Shown in pieces: positions 26,827 through 38,536 of a stretch of DNA of 64,000 nucleotides (the first letter of the stretch is position 1; each line of letters opens with the position of its first letter). The stretch is from CAZQWJ01 sp964597265 (lineage in GTDB: Bacteria; Patescibacteriota; 4484-211; JAGQKX01), in contig CAZQWJ010000002.1 of NCBI GenBank assembly GCA_964597265.1, positions 10,883 through 74,882 on the forward strand, written 5' to 3'. The position numbers and the translations under genes were made by a program. The notes beneath the pieces were generated by a model. It did no database searches. It was not told the origin of the DNA and saw only the letters and a program-made list of their open reading frames with translations.

Positions 26827-28935
26827 CTATGATTCATTCGTTTTACTATCTGTAACGCCTGAAATTACTTTTTCGGCGATATTAGCCGGCACTTCTTGAT
26901 AATGGGACGGCGTCATACTAAAGCTGGCACGGCCCTGCGTCATACTTCGTAGAGATGTTGCATATCCAAACATTTCTGCCAAAGGAACCTTTGCATCTAT
27001 AATCTGCGCATTGCCTCGCGGGGTGCTTTGTTCGACCTGACCTCGCTTGCTACCCAGATCCCCAATTACATCTCCCATAAACTCCTCAGGGGTAACGACT
27101 TCTAAGTTCATAATTGGCTCCAACAGGACTGGCTTGGCAGCACGTGCTGCTTCTCGTACCGCCATGGAACCGGCGATTTTAAAGGCAATTTCAGAAGAGT
27201 CAACATCATGATACGACCCATCGAACAACGTTACTTTGATATCAGTCAGCGGATAGCCAGCCAAAACACCGTTGTCAAACGCCTCATTTACACCTTTCTC
27301 TACAGGCGGTATAAATTCGTTGGGAATCGCACCTCCCTTGATAGCATTTACAAACTCTCTGCCACTTCCGCGTTCCAAAGGCTCTATCTTAATGACAACA
27401 TGCCCATACTGTCCACGTCCACCAGACTGTTTGATGTATTTACCTTCATGCTTGTCGATGGTAGCTGCGATGGTTTCGCGGTATGCTACCTGTGGACGAC
27501 CGACATTGACATCGACACCAAACTCTCGCTTCAAACGATCTACCATAATCTCCAAGTGTAATTCGCCCATACCCGAGATGAGGACCTGGCCCGTCTCCTC
27601 GTCGGTTTTCAGAACAAAGGTTGGGTCTTCTTCTTGTAGTTTGCGGAGTGCTTCACCGAGTTTGTCACGATCAGCTTTTGCCCTTGGCTCAATAGACAAT
27701 GAGATAACCGGTTCAGGAAAAGTAATCTCACCCAACGCTACAGGCATATCCGCAGCACTAATTGTATTTCCTGTTGCAGCATCTTTCAGCCCAACTGCAG
27801 CAACAATCTCCCCTGCGGAAACGTCCTTTACCTCCTCACGCTGGTTGGCGTGCATGAGTACAATACGTCCCAATCGCTGTTTATCGTTCTTGTTAACATT
27901 CATAATGGTATCGCCAGTAGTAGCTTTACCAGAATACACACGGAAATAGGCCAGCCGTCCAACATATGGATCAGTTTGAACTTTGAAGACGAGTGCACAA
28001 AATGGCTCATTTTCCTCCGGAAGTAACTCAACTTCTTCACCAGTCACAATATTGGTACCTCTTACAGCGGGCACATCCGCTGGAGAAGGCAAATACCAGA
28101 CAACTGCGTCCAACATGGGCTGCACGCCTTTATTTTTGAGTGAAGATCCACACAAGACTGGCACAATAGCATTGTTAATGACACCTTTTCGCAAACCTGC
28201 CCGTAGCTCCTCAAGAGAAGGTTCTTCTCCTCCTAGATATTTTTCCAGCAAGGCATCGTCCTGCTCCGCGATCTTTTCGACCAGCGCTTCACGCAATGCT
28301 TCAACCTGCTCTTGCATATCAGCAGGAACATCTTCCTCTCTAAATGTTGCCCCCAAGGCCTCGTCTTCCCAAATAATTGCTTTGCGGGTTAACAGATCGA
28401 CGAGACCGACAAATGCTGATTCTGCCCCGATGGGGATGTTGTATGCTACAGCCGGAACTCCCAGCCGTTCTCGGATTTCTTCCAAGGTTCTAAAATAATC
28501 AGCACCCAATTTATCCATTTTATTCACAAACAAAATGCGGGAAACGTTGTATTTATCAGCTTGGCGAGAGACGGTTTCAGTCTGGGACTGCACACCCTCC
28601 TCAGCGTCAAACACCATAACCGCCCCGTCTAAGACACGCAAAGAACGTTCGACTTCGGCGGTAAAATCCAAGTGGCCAGGTGTGTCGATAATATTGACGC
28701 GATGATCCAACCAAAAAGCAGTTGTAGCAGCCGACTGAATCGTGATCCCCCGTTCTCGCTCTTGCTCCATCCAGTCCATTGTCGCTTCACCTTCGTGCAC
28801 TTCTCCAATTTTGTACGTCCGACCAGTGTAGTACAGCACACGTTCCGTGGTCGTTGTCTTGCCAGCGTCAATATGGGCAATAATACCGATATTGCGGATC
28901 TTTTCAATTGGGTAGTGTTTTGTTTCGTTTACCAT
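26827..28935 (-). CDS. fusA: Elongation factor G
   Basis: 702 residues, complete. G1 [18 protein letters not shown]3 DTPGHLDF, G4 NKMDKLGAD, followed by domains II-V ([42 protein letters not shown]). Translocase. Start overlaps the rpsG stop by seven bases. Confidence 0.99.
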   Translation of the reverse strand: MVNETKHYPIEKIRNIGIIAHIDAGKTTTTERVLYYTGRTYKIGEVHEGEATMDWMEQERERGITIQSAATTAFWLDHRVNIIDTPGHLDFTAEVERSLRVLDGAVMVFDAEEGVQSQTETVSRQADKYNVSRILFVNKMDKLGADYFRTLEEIRERLGVPAVAYNIPIGAESAFVGLVDLLTRKAIIWEDEALGATFREEDVPADMQEQVEALREALVEKIAEQDDALLEKYLGGEEPSLEELRAGLRKGVINNAIVPVLCGSSLKNKGVQPMLDAVVWYLPSPADVPAVRGTNIVTGEEVELLPEENEPFCALVFKVQTDPYVGRLAYFRVYSGKATTGDTIMNVNKNDKQRLGRIVLMHANQREEVKDVSAGEIVAAVGLKDAATGNTISAADMPVALGEITFPEPVISLSIEPRAKADRDKLGEALRKLQEEDPTFVLKTDEETGQVLISGMGELHLEIMVDRLKREFGVDVNVGRPQVAYRETIAATIDKHEGKYIKQSGGRGQYGHVVIKIEPLERGSGREFVNAIKGGAIPNEFIPPVEKGVNEAFDNGVLAGYPLTDIKVTLFDGSYHDVDSSEIAFKIAGSMAVREAARAAKPVLLEPIMNLEVVTPEEFMGDVIGDLGSKRGQVEQSTPRGNAQIIDAKVPLAEMFGYATSLRSMTQGRASFSMTPSHYQEVPANIAEKVISGVTDSKTNES

Positions 28936-29396
28936 TTGAAATGAGCAAATGCGCGATTGGCTTCGGCCATCTTATGAACGTTTTGCTTTGTTTTCATAGC
29001 TTCTCCTTCTTCGTTATACGCAGCTACAATCTCATCCGCCAGCAAACTTGCCATATCTGTACCTTTACGAGTGCGTGCGGCTGCGATAATCCAACGCATG
29101 GCTAACATCTCTTTTCGCTCAATTCGGACTGGTACAGGGATCTGATACGTAGCGCCACCAACGCGTCGGGCACGTACTTCTATGGTGGGGGCCACATTGC
29201 GCAGAGCTTGTTCAAACACGTTCAATGGTTCGCCTCCTACTCTCTCCGCCGCCTGATCCAATGCGGTGTATACGAGTCGTTCTGCCAACGCCTTCTTGCC
29301 ATCGAGCATAACATGGTTGATAAACTTATACAGCTGCTCTGAATTATATTTGGCGTCTGCTTTTATTGCTTGTCGTTTAAATTTTGCTGTTCTCAT
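28929..29396 (-). CDS. rpsG: 30S ribosomal protein S7
   Basis: 155 residues. [44 protein letters not shown] and the C-terminal [14 protein letters not shown] are diagnostic. Head-domain organiser near the E site. Confidence 0.98.
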   Translation of the reverse strand: MRTAKFKRQAIKADAKYNSEQLYKFINHVMLDGKKALAERLVYTALDQAAERVGGEPLNVFEQALRNVAPTIEVRARRVGGATYQIPVPVRIERKEMLAMRWIIAAARTRKGTDMASLLADEIVAAYNEEGEAMKTKQNVHKMAEANRAFAHFKW

Positions 29397-29398
29397 AA

Positions 29399-29812
29399 TT
29401 ATTTCTTGGGCCGCTTACTTCCATACTTACTGCGGCTAGTAGTACGCTTTTCCACTCCGGCGCTATCCAACGCACCACGGACAATGTGATATTTCACGCC
29501 GGGAAGGTCTTTGACACGACCTCCTCGCACAAGGACAACACTGTGCTCTTGCAGATTGTGTCCCTCACCTTGGATATATGCAGTAATTTCTTTTCGGTTG
29601 CTCAACCGTACACGAGCGACTTTGCGCAACGCGGAGTTTGGCTTTTTGGGAGTCATCGTCTTTACTGCAATACAAACACCTCGCCTAAAAGGGTTACGGG
29701 TAGGTACCACCTGTCGTTGCAAGGAATTCCACGTTCCTCGTAACGCAGTAGATTTGATCTTCTTCAGTTTTTGCGTTCGTCCACGACGAACTAATTGGTT
29801 TATTGTAGGCAT
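29399..29812 (-). CDS. rpsL: 30S ribosomal protein S12
   Basis: 137 residues. Decoding-centre segments [15 protein letters not shown] and [17 protein letters not shown] are intact, with the lysines and proline that give the streptomycin-sensitive form in other bacteria. C-terminal [11 protein letters not shown] is normal. Confidence 0.98.
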   Translation of the reverse strand: MPTINQLVRRGRTQKLKKIKSTALRGTWNSLQRQVVPTRNPFRRGVCIAVKTMTPKKPNSALRKVARVRLSNRKEITAYIQGEGHNLQEHSVVLVRGGRVKDLPGVKYHIVRGALDSAGVEKRTTSRSKYGSKRPKK

Positions 29813-29873
29813 AATCTTCTATGAAGCTTGTTCGGCTTTGAATGATAAACGATACAGGCCGAGGTTTCAACAG

Positions 29874-32800
29874 CTAGTTTGACGTTGCTGGCTCATTATG
29901 CTCGCTTTGTTCCTCTGCTTCCATTGCCGCCTCCAGTTCCTGCTCTTCGAGTATGGAGTCTTTGGTCGGGATAAGTCGCCCGATGATGACGTTTTCTTTG
30001 AGACCCAGAAGCCGGTCAAATTGCGGTCGCATATTGATGGCCGTCTGAGCAAGTACATTGGTCGTTTGAACAAATGATGCCGCAGACAACCAGGAATCAG
30101 TGAGTAAGGACGCACGAGAGATACCTAGTAAGGTTCGTTTGAATTGTATTGGTTTGCCACCTGCTGCTTTGATCTTCTCATTTTCTTCGTTCACATCTAT
30201 AATGCTGACAAACTCGCCCGACATATAGGCACTAGAACCTGGCTCGGTGATACGTACGCGTGCACTCATCTTACGAATAATCAGTTCGATATGCTTGTCA
30301 TGGATCACTACGCCTTGGTTTTTGTACACTCGTTGTACCTCTTTGAGTAAATACATTTGAGCTGCAAGAAGGCCCTTGAGCTCCAGTACTTCATCAAGAT
30401 CAAGATTACCTGAGGAGATGCGCTCTCCCGCCTCGACAAATTGACCGTCCTCTACCGCTAATTCCATGGTTGATGGTACATGGTATTCCCGTTCTTCTTT
30501 TACTTCTTTACCATCGATTTTTTCGGTCGCTGCGACCGTTACTACATATCCATCGTCGCCTTCTTGCACCGATACTTTTCCTGAAAGATCAGACAGAATA
30601 CCCAGTTGCTTGGGTGTCCTTGTTTCCAGCAACTCCTCCGCCCGTGGCAGCCCTTGCGTAATGATTTCGCCCTTTTGCGCAGCACCAGATACATGGAATG
30701 TTCTGAGTGTTAACTGTGTCCCTGGTTCACCAATGGATTGTGCAGCAACAATACCTACTGCCGTTCCCATTTCAACCATACGTTGTGTACCTGGATCTGA
30801 ACCGTAGCATTTGGCACAGACACCTACGGTACTTTCACACGTGAGCAAACTGAATACAGGGATCTCTCCCACGCCGGCGTCAAGAATAGCTCGGGCCGTG
30901 GAACGGTCGATGAGCGTATTCTTTTTTACCAACACTTCTGCAGTCTCCGGATGTTTTATGGTTTCTGCGGCGACTCGACCCATAATCCGCTCAAACAGTG
31001 GCCAGTCATCCACATCTTTTGCCTCTTTGACTACAATATGCTGCTTGGTGCCACAGTCTTCAGTTGTAATCAGCATGTCATGTGCCACATCTACCAACCG
31101 TCGCGTGAGATACCCCGCGCTAGCAGTCAAGAGTGCGGTATCAATCAAACCTTTTCTTCCGCCGATTGCACCGAGGAACCCTTCAAACGAAGACGATCCT
31201 TCTATCACACTAGACTTAATGGGGGTTTCAAGAATACGTCCGGCTGAATCAGTCATCATTCCACGCATGGCTTCCACTTGTCGGAGGGTATCTGGGTTGG
31301 CTTTGGAACCTTTTGATTTGATAATAATAGCAACCGGGCTGTATGGATCCATCCGTTCGACAGCAATATCAGTAATTTTCCCTTGGATCTCTTCCCAAAT
31401 ACCAATGGTCTGACGATAGCGCTCACGTTCTGTGGTTAACCCACGTTGATAATTTTTGTCAACTTCCTCAAGCCTCTTGTATGCTTCCTGAATCAGTTCT
31501 TCTTTTTCTTCCGGCACTTGAAAGTCAAACACTGAGATAGAAATACCTGGCCAGGTGGAGTGTTGTTTACCCAAATCCTTGAGATTGTCAATAAGCCGTA
31601 CGGTCGCGTCTTCACCAACTTGTTCCAAACACAGGGAAATTAGTTTACGCATCGCCGAACGATCAATAGTTTCATTAAGGAAACGCAATTCCTCTGGCAA
31701 AATCTCATTGAACAAAATGCGGCCAACAGATGTTTCTATTTTTTCGCCATTAATATGCACATAAAGTGGAGCTTGATAGTCAATTAATCCTCTTTGTAAT
31801 GCGGCAATTGCATCTTCGGCGCGGTAGAATGTGTGTCCTTCACCTTTGCGGTCGGGAAGAAAGGCAGTTAAATAGTACAGCCCCAATGTGAATTCGATCT
31901 TCATGTCAACAATAGGCGCAGAATCGGCGAGTTTGAGAAGGTTTTGGCGCACCATCATACGATTTCGTGCCTCATCAATAGCTTTTTGTGAAAGTGGCAC
32001 ATGCACGGCCATTTGATCTCCATCAAAGTCTCCAGCAAACGCTGCCATGACTGCTGGATGCATCTGGATAGCGCGTCCTTCGATCAATACCGGGAAAAAC
32101 GCCTGAATATTTTGCCTGTGCAACGTTGGTGCGCGATTTAGCAACACCGGATGTTCTTTAGTGACTTCTTCCAAAATATCCCATACTTCATCCCCACGAT
32201 CTTCCAAGACGTTTTTGGCACTTTTCAGGTTAGGTGCATACCCGCGCAGAATTAATTCGCGTAATACAAACGGCTTGAACAGTTCCAATGCCATTTCCTT
32301 GGGTAAACCTACCTGATCCAGGGTCAGGCTAGGACCAACAACAATCACACTTCTTCCAGAATAATCTACGCGTTTCCCAAGCAGGTTTTGGCGGAACCGC
32401 CCTTGTTTGCCGCTCAACATGTCTGATAAACTTCGATACTTTTTGCGTAGTCTAACGTTTTTGGTTCTGCTGCCTTCAATGAGCGCATCTATTGCTTCCT
32501 GTAACATTCTCTTTTCGTTTTGCAGAATAATTTCGGGGGCACCAAGGTGGATGAGCTCTTTGAGCCGGTTATTTCGATTAATTACTCGACGATACAGATC
32601 GTTGAGATCGGATGTCGCAAATCTACCACCGGGAAGCTGAACCATAGGCCGCAACTCTGGCGGAATAACTGGAAGTGTCGTAAGGATAATCCACTCAGGT
32701 CTTGTTTTTGACTCGAATAACCCTTTCAGAATGCGGACACGGCGAAGAGTCTTTTGCCGACGAACCTTGGAATGCGACTCGGCATCTTTTTCCAAACCCT

Positions 32801-33689
32801 TAATCTCTTCTTCCAAATCCATCTGTTGCAACACTTTCAGTAAGGCCTCAGCCCCCATCTCCAATCTCATAAAACCGCCAACCATCACGTCAGTACCAGT
32901 AACTTCCATGTCGTAGATTCCCCAAAACTCGAGCTGTGCCAGGTCAACCTCAGACACAACCGTATGTCGAGAAATACCTTTGATGAGTTTTTGGATCTCT
33001 CCAGAGGAGCTGTTCAGCTCATCCAACTGCGCCACCATTTCTTGGCGGACAACCAGTATTTCCCGGCGAGCATTATTCTCTATATCCTGAATCTTCAGTT
33101 CATCTGATTCTGATATACTACCTTTGCCTTTTCCTTTGATTCCCTCAACTTTTTGGTCTCGCTTTTGGGTGATCTCTGCGATACGAGCATTGGTCCCTTC
33201 TTCGATTTCTTTCTTACGCAACTCCAAACGTTCCTCCAGTCCCGCCAGTACCTCTTCTCGCTTTTGGTCGTCAAGCTCAGTAACCAAGTAATCGACAAAA
33301 TAAATAACCCGCTCCAAACTCTTTGGAGCAATATCCAAAATCAATGACAAAATATTTGGGGAACGTCGGAAGAACCACGTATGTACCACTGGGGAAGCTA
33401 GCCCTATATGGCCCATGCGTTCACGTCGTACGCGCGCGAGTGTCACTTCTACCCCACATTTATCGCACACCACACCTTTATACCGAATACGCTTATATTT
33501 CCCGCAATAGCATTCGTAGTCTTTGGTAGGCCCAAAGATACTTTCGGAGAACAACCCGTCTTTTTCGGGTTTGAGCGTACGATAATTGATCGTCTCCGGT
33601 TCCAAAACTTCTCCATGAGACCATGCATTGATGTCCTCTGGTGAAGCTAGGCTTAATTTTAGGGCGTCGAATTCACTTTGATTTCTCAT
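29874..33689 (-). CDS. rpoC: RNA polymerase beta' subunit
   Basis: 1271 residues. N-terminal zinc ribbon (CYCGKYK...CDKCG), clamp, lid and rudder regions, active-site FDGD with all three aspartates, bridge helix ([20 protein letters not shown]), second zinc site ([13 protein letters not shown]) and trigger loop with the catalytic His ([13 protein letters not shown]). No large lineage insertions. Odd points: the motif normally written NADFDGD reads AGDFDGD, and the segment before the bridge helix, usually STHGARKG, reads GAIGGRKG. Start overlaps the rpoB stop (ATGA). Confidence 0.98.
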   Translation of the reverse strand: MRNQSEFDALKLSLASPEDINAWSHGEVLEPETINYRTLKPEKDGLFSESIFGPTKDYECYCGKYKRIRYKGVVCDKCGVEVTLARVRRERMGHIGLASPVVHTWFFRRSPNILSLILDIAPKSLERVIYFVDYLVTELDDQKREEVLAGLEERLELRKKEIEEGTNARIAEITQKRDQKVEGIKGKGKGSISESDELKIQDIENNARREILVVRQEMVAQLDELNSSSGEIQKLIKGISRHTVVSEVDLAQLEFWGIYDMEVTGTDVMVGGFMRLEMGAEALLKVLQQMDLEEEIKGLEKDAESHSKVRRQKTLRRVRILKGLFESKTRPEWIILTTLPVIPPELRPMVQLPGGRFATSDLNDLYRRVINRNNRLKELIHLGAPEIILQNEKRMLQEAIDALIEGSRTKNVRLRKKYRSLSDMLSGKQGRFRQNLLGKRVDYSGRSVIVVGPSLTLDQVGLPKEMALELFKPFVLRELILRGYAPNLKSAKNVLEDRGDEVWDILEEVTKEHPVLLNRAPTLHRQNIQAFFPVLIEGRAIQMHPAVMAAFAGDFDGDQMAVHVPLSQKAIDEARNRMMVRQNLLKLADSAPIVDMKIEFTLGLYYLTAFLPDRKGEGHTFYRAEDAIAALQRGLIDYQAPLYVHINGEKIETSVGRILFNEILPEELRFLNETIDRSAMRKLISLCLEQVGEDATVRLIDNLKDLGKQHSTWPGISISVFDFQVPEEKEELIQEAYKRLEEVDKNYQRGLTTERERYRQTIGIWEEIQGKITDIAVERMDPYSPVAIIIKSKGSKANPDTLRQVEAMRGMMTDSAGRILETPIKSSVIEGSSSFEGFLGAIGGRKGLIDTALLTASAGYLTRRLVDVAHDMLITTEDCGTKQHIVVKEAKDVDDWPLFERIMGRVAAETIKHPETAEVLVKKNTLIDRSTARAILDAGVGEIPVFSLLTCESTVGVCAKCYGSDPGTQRMVEMGTAVGIVAAQSIGEPGTQLTLRTFHVSGAAQKGEIITQGLPRAEELLETRTPKQLGILSDLSGKVSVQEGDDGYVVTVAATEKIDGKEVKEEREYHVPSTMELAVEDGQFVEAGERISSGNLDLDEVLELKGLLAAQMYLLKEVQRVYKNQGVVIHDKHIELIIRKMSARVRITEPGSSAYMSGEFVSIIDVNEENEKIKAAGGKPIQFKRTLLGISRASLLTDSWLSAASFVQTTNVLAQTAINMRPQFDRLLGLKENVIIGRLIPTKDSILEEQELEAAMEAEEQSEHNEPATSN

Positions 33690-36600
33690 AAATCATCATC
33701 GTCTGAAGTATCGATTACTTCAATCCGACCATTCTCTTCGCGTACTGCCTCTACTTCCAGTCCCAGAGCATTCAATTCTTTGACTAAGAGTTTGAACGCC
33801 TCTGGCAATCGTGCCTCTGGCACTGGCAAGCCCTTGATAATTGATTCAAATGCTTTGGAACGTCCTCGGACATCGTCTGATTTCAGTGTCAACATCTCCT
33901 GTAAAGCATAGGCCGCGCCATGTGCTTCAAGAGCCCACACTTCCATTTCTCCCAATCGTTGCCCACCCATCTGGGATTTGCCGCCCAATGGCTGCTGGGT
34001 AACCAGACTGTACGGTCCAGTAGAACGTGCGTGCATCTTGTCTTTAACTAGGTGGTGCAACTTCATGATCTGCGCATATCCTACTGCCACGGCATTTTCT
34101 AGAGGTTCGCCCGTGCGTCCGTCATACAAGGTAACCTTGCCAGATGTATCAAGGCCTGCTTTCTTAAGTAAATCCTGCAAAACATCCAGTGCCACACGAT
34201 CAAATGCCGGCACTGCGTAATACTCATCAAGATGTTTGGCAGCCCAACCAAGATGCGCCTCAAGAACCTGTCCCATATTCATACGTTGCAGGATCGAAAT
34301 CGGGTTCAAACAAATCTGCACCGGCGTACCATCCTCCATGTACGGCATATCCCCTTCCGGGAATATTCTAGCAATCACACCCTTGGACGCATGTTTACCA
34401 GCAATTTTATCACCCACTTCAATCTTACTCATATGGGCAACCTTAACCTTGATAACCTCTAGAACTCCGGGCCCGAGTTTATCCCCCTTGTTCTTGGACA
34501 ATTTCTGAATGCCAATAATTTTACCGCTGTCTCCGTGCGCTACCCGCAATGAAGTGTCTCGCACCTCGCGAGATTTTTCTCCAAACACCGCCCGCAACAA
34601 TCGTTCTTCTGGTGTCAGTTCGGTTACCCCTTTTGGCGCAATCTTGCCAACCAGAATATCTCCAGGACCTACCTCGGCACCGATAATGACCAAACCATCC
34701 TCGTCCAAATTCTTAAGAATATCTTCGGATACGTTGGGAATATCTCGGGTGATTTCTTCTGGCCCAAGCTTGGTATCCATCACCTGTACCTCATACTCTT
34801 TGATATGTATCGACGTTAAGAGATCCTTCTTAAGAACCTCCTCAGAAAGCAACACAGAGTCATCATACGAATACCCATCCCATGGCACAAAAGCCACAAG
34901 TAAGTCACGCCCCAAAGCCAATTCTCCACCAACATGCGAAGGACCATCTACCAAGACTTCACCTTTCTTGACCTTATCTCCGACTTTCACACGAGGAGTT
35001 TGGTTAAAACACGTATTGCTATTGGTGCGACTAAACTTAATCAGGTCATACGTATGCACTCCGCTACCGGTATTAACAATGATTTTGGCACCGTCCACAT
35101 AAAGCACCTCTCCGGCAGCCTCTGCAATGACACCGCGCTTACTATCTTTGATGATATTCTTTTCAATACCTGTACCTACACGGCTTGCTCCCGGATTAAC
35201 CAACGGAACTGCTTGCTTGGACATGTTGGATGCAATGAGTGCTCGTGCTCCCACATCAGAAGCGATAAAAGGCACTGTGGCAGCTGAAGTACCGACCATA
35301 ACCGATGGATGTGCGTCTACATAATCAACCATATCTGGCGTTACGGAAATAAAGGTACCAGCATAACGCACGGAGATACGCTCTTCTAAGATTTTACCTT
35401 TAGCATCAGTTTGGATCGTACCTTCACCAATACGAAACTTCTCTTCATCACTCGCGTCCATATATACGATTTCGTCGATGATAAAGGCATTCGAACCTCG
35501 ATGTTCCACCTTACGGTATGCTGCTTCCAAGAATCCGTACTCATTAACACGTGAATATAAAGCAAAATGAACGTTAAGACCAATATTAGGTCCTTCTGGG
35601 GTCATGATAGAGTCGACCTTCCCGTAATGAGAAGGTTTAACGTCACGCACTGGAGCGCCTGCCCGTTCTCTCGTCAAGCCACCAGGACCAGTGGCTGTAA
35701 CCGTACGCAAATGCTCTAACTCAGCCAAAGGATTGGTTTGTTGCAAAAATTGTGAAAGCTGGCTGCTACCAAAAAATTCATTTAATGCGGCCATAACAAC
35801 GCGAGCATTGACCAGTGTTGTAGGCGAGAGTGGTTTGCCTGGCACACGCCCCGTAGATAAGCGCTCGCGAATCAATTTTTCGAGACGGCTCATGCCGATA
35901 TGTAGACTCTGCTGGATGATCTCGCCTACTAAGCGAATGCGGCGATTGCCCAGATGGTCAATATCGTCTGCCGCCTCCTGTGTAAGATACAGTCGCGATA
36001 ATTCTTTCACTGTAGCGAGCAAGTCTCTTTTCTGGAGGAACACTGTATCTCCATCAGCATTGCCCTCCAACCCCAAGCGGCGGTTGAGCTTGTAACGGCC
36101 AATCTTGCCCATACCAAAACGACGAGTATTGGTGAATGTTTCTTCAAAATAACCGCGGGCATTATCCAAAATACGCGGATCACCAGGACGCATCTTGCTA
36201 TAAATATCAAGAAATGCCTCATTCTGGTTTTGTGGGTCGTATTCTTCAATCGTAGAATTCAATATTTCACGCGCTCCTTCTCCTCCTAATGCCTGGTCTA
36301 TCTCATGAAAAGCATCAGAAATTGCCTTGCTGGAAATATCAAACGCTTTCAGGAATGAGAGTGCGGAAACTTTGCGTCCCCGGTTAATTCGGGCCCACAT
36401 GACGCCATTGCGATCTATTTCAAATTCTACCCATGCGCCTTTTTCTGGTCGGATGGCTCCGGTATAGACTCTCTTTCCGATCCGTGCATCAAAAGTCGCC
36501 TCAAAAAACACCCCGGGTGACCGGGTCAATTGGCTGACCACGACGCGTTCATTGCCGTTTACCACAAACGTACCGCGTTCGGTCATCTGCGGGATATCGC

Positions 36601-36928
36601 CGATGAATACAGTTTGGGTTTCTTTGGTACCCTCTTGCAGGTCGTGTAAGGTGGCTTTGGCATACACAGAAAAGGCATATGAAATGCCCTTGTCTAAAGC
36701 CTCCTGAGGAGAGATAGTAGCTTTCTCCAACTTAATGTCAGACATCTCAAGACGAAACGCCTGTTCGGTATAGTCGACAATAGGGGTAATTTCGTCAAGA
36801 CACTCCTTGATACCTTCCTCTACAAACCGTTGAAACGATTCCTGCTGCAGACCGGCCAAATTGGGCAACGAAATAGGTGATTTGTGGGAAGCCTGGCCTA
36901 AATTAATACGATTAATCGTAGTGTTCAT
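33686..36928 (-). CDS. rpoB: RNA polymerase beta subunit
   Basis: 1080 residues. Protrusion and lobe regions, fork loop and rifampicin-binding cluster ([28 protein letters not shown]), [19 protein letters not shown], the [17 protein letters not shown] block and the C-terminal [18 protein letters not shown]. Several rifampicin-pocket positions differ from E. coli. First gene of the block; no L10/L7/L12 genes precede it. A TATAAT box ends only five bases before ATG and there is no ribosome site. Confidence 0.98.
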   Translation of the reverse strand: MNTTINRINLGQASHKSPISLPNLAGLQQESFQRFVEEGIKECLDEITPIVDYTEQAFRLEMSDIKLEKATISPQEALDKGISYAFSVYAKATLHDLQEGTKETQTVFIGDIPQMTERGTFVVNGNERVVVSQLTRSPGVFFEATFDARIGKRVYTGAIRPEKGAWVEFEIDRNGVMWARINRGRKVSALSFLKAFDISSKAISDAFHEIDQALGGEGAREILNSTIEEYDPQNQNEAFLDIYSKMRPGDPRILDNARGYFEETFTNTRRFGMGKIGRYKLNRRLGLEGNADGDTVFLQKRDLLATVKELSRLYLTQEAADDIDHLGNRRIRLVGEIIQQSLHIGMSRLEKLIRERLSTGRVPGKPLSPTTLVNARVVMAALNEFFGSSQLSQFLQQTNPLAELEHLRTVTATGPGGLTRERAGAPVRDVKPSHYGKVDSIMTPEGPNIGLNVHFALYSRVNEYGFLEAAYRKVEHRGSNAFIIDEIVYMDASDEEKFRIGEGTIQTDAKGKILEERISVRYAGTFISVTPDMVDYVDAHPSVMVGTSAATVPFIASDVGARALIASNMSKQAVPLVNPGASRVGTGIEKNIIKDSKRGVIAEAAGEVLYVDGAKIIVNTGSGVHTYDLIKFSRTNSNTCFNQTPRVKVGDKVKKGEVLVDGPSHVGGELALGRDLLVAFVPWDGYSYDDSVLLSEEVLKKDLLTSIHIKEYEVQVMDTKLGPEEITRDIPNVSEDILKNLDEDGLVIIGAEVGPGDILVGKIAPKGVTELTPEERLLRAVFGEKSREVRDTSLRVAHGDSGKIIGIQKLSKNKGDKLGPGVLEVIKVKVAHMSKIEVGDKIAGKHASKGVIARIFPEGDMPYMEDGTPVQICLNPISILQRMNMGQVLEAHLGWAAKHLDEYYAVPAFDRVALDVLQDLLKKAGLDTSGKVTLYDGRTGEPLENAVAVGYAQIMKLHHLVKDKMHARSTGPYSLVTQQPLGGKSQMGGQRLGEMEVWALEAHGAAYALQEMLTLKSDDVRGRSKAFESIIKGLPVPEARLPEAFKLLVKELNALGLEVEAVREENGRIEVIDTSDDDDL

Positions 36929-36933
36929 AGTGA

Positions 36934-36939
36934 ATTATA
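36934..36939 (-). promoter_or_regulatory. Candidate leaderless promoter of rpoB
   Basis: Minus-strand TATAAT separated from the rpoB ATG by five bases (TCACT). A second candidate further upstream has a perfect TTGACA at 37021-37026 but only a weak -10. The rest of the 205-base spacer 36929-37133 shows no gene. Confidence 0.5.
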
Positions 36940-37133
36940 TAGAACAGCAAAAAACACCCCTTCCCCTATTTTGAGGGATGTGAGGTATCGTGTTTAAGTA
37001 CTAATGATAGTATCATAATATGTCAAGAGGTGGGGACAAACCGTCTTCACACTGCCTACCTCCACACACAAACCAACACAAACGTCCATAGCGCGTTCAG
37101 ACTGTACCATACCTTCTCAGGAAAAATCAAGAA

Positions 37134-38135
37134 TCACCACAAATATCTCGCGATATTTTGATTGTGTTGGTCCAAATTTTCTGCAAAATGAGTCGTACCA
37201 TTTTTGTCAGACAAATAGAACCAATACTGCGTCATAACAGGGTATAACATAGCGTCAATAGACGCAATCCCAGGATTAGCTATTGGGGTAGGGGGTAATC
37301 CACCGTATCTTCTGGTGTTATACGGAGAATCAATGGCCAAATCCGCCGCAGTGATACTTTGAGGCCACCAAACACAGTCCGTAGCAAGATCGTTACACGC
37401 GTTATCTCCCATCACATACTGTACTGTTGCATCAACCTCTAATGGCCAGCCGTTTTGCCAGCGTTTGAGCAAAATACCTGCGACGATTTGTCTATCTGAA
37501 CTGGTTATTACCTCCCTTTCTACCATGGAGGCAAAAATCAACAATTGTTCAAGGGTCAACCCCTGCGCCTGTATGGCGTCGAGACGCTCTTGGTTCAGCT
37601 TAGTATCAAACGCCTGCAGCATGACTGATACCAACTCGTCTGGTGTTATATCTGTACCAACGTAATAGGTATCAGGAAACAGTCGGCCCTCTTTGCCTTC
37701 GGTAAGACGTAAAAACTCTATCCCGAACTGTTGGTCAAACTCCTGCGCCAGATACCCTGCCATTTGTTCTCTGCGCCAACCTTCGATAAAGGTCAATCGT
37801 TTGGTTATGATACCGGTTTGGAATAATTCAACCAAATCTTGTATTGATAGGCGAGGACTCACGACGAATTCCCCTGCCTGTATACCAGCACCAAGTTTGG
37901 GGTTAAACCGTGTATACAGGCCAAAGGCGAACGCAGACTTGATGATTCCTTGTTCTTCCAGCCGTTGTGCTATCTGACGTGAAGATGCACCCGGTTGAAC
38001 CACAAACGTCATCTCTTGTGTCGTATCGGGATCAAGTGGCGTTGTTGTCGCCTGAACGTACCACAGGCCCAATATTACCGCTGCCGTAAGACAAATTGCT
38101 ATGACAATAATTCCGAGGATAAAAAATTTTTTCAT
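37134..38135 (-). CDS. mltG: Endolytic transglycosylase MltG (YceG-like)
   Basis: 333 residues. N-terminal membrane helix (about 5-27), a LysM-like subdomain (FVVQPGASSRQIAQRLEEQGII), then the YceG catalytic domain with the catalytic Glu in IFASMVERE and the later block SPYNTRRYGGLPPTPIANPG. Cuts nascent peptidoglycan and sets glycan length. Last gene after ruvX, one base apart. Confidence 0.95.
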   Translation of the reverse strand: MKKFFILGIIVIAICLTAAVILGLWYVQATTTPLDPDTTQEMTFVVQPGASSRQIAQRLEEQGIIKSAFAFGLYTRFNPKLGAGIQAGEFVVSPRLSIQDLVELFQTGIITKRLTFIEGWRREQMAGYLAQEFDQQFGIEFLRLTEGKEGRLFPDTYYVGTDITPDELVSVMLQAFDTKLNQERLDAIQAQGLTLEQLLIFASMVEREVITSSDRQIVAGILLKRWQNGWPLEVDATVQYVMGDNACNDLATDCVWWPQSITAADLAIDSPYNTRRYGGLPPTPIANPGIASIDAMLYPVMTQYWFYLSDKNGTTHFAENLDQHNQNIARYLW

Positions 38136-38136
38136 A

Positions 38137-38526
38137 TTATTGACCAGATGTTTCCAAATAATCCTGCAATATCAGTCTGGCAGAGATACTATCTAGCATT
38201 TTCTTTCGCATCAAAGTAGGTATCCCGTGGTCATCCAATTCTTTATTGGCCTGCTGCGTGGTCAAATCCTCGCCATGTATCACTACAGTATACCGCTTGC
38301 TCTCAAGCCAACGCACAAATCGCTCAATATACTGGGGCATTGAGCCAAAAGACGGTGTACCTATCACGATGACACTCACATCGTAGGTTTCACACCATTC
38401 TACAACTTTTTGTTTCAACTCGTGGTGACTGTGATACGTAAACCCAGGGAGTTCAAAAATCTCATTGCCCGTTTTTAGTGCCGCCCCTATTCGTTTCATC
38501 CCATAATCAAGCGCCAAAATATTCAT
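38137..38526 (-). CDS. ruvX: Holliday junction resolvase-like YqgF/RuvX
   Basis: 129 residues from ATG 38526; a longer upstream frame overlaps the preceding gene and is rejected. RNase H fold: first Asp in LALDYGMKRIGAA, GTPSFGS loop, EDLTTQQA with the Glu, and the late Asp in KKMLDSISARLIL. The family is implicated in 16S rRNA maturation and/or junction resolution. Between the baseplate-J-like gene and mltG. Confidence 0.88.
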   Translation of the reverse strand: MNILALDYGMKRIGAALKTGNEIFELPGFTYHSHHELKQKVVEWCETYDVSVIVIGTPSFGSMPQYIERFVRWLESKRYTVVIHGEDLTTQQANKELDDHGIPTLMRKKMLDSISARLILQDYLETSGQ

Positions 38527-38536
38527 AGTCCCAAGT

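Noticed and set aside
30560..30720. Possible loss of the RpoC trigger-loop histidine
   Set aside because: The segment first suspected is the bridge-helix approach; the true trigger loop [13 protein letters not shown] keeps its His.
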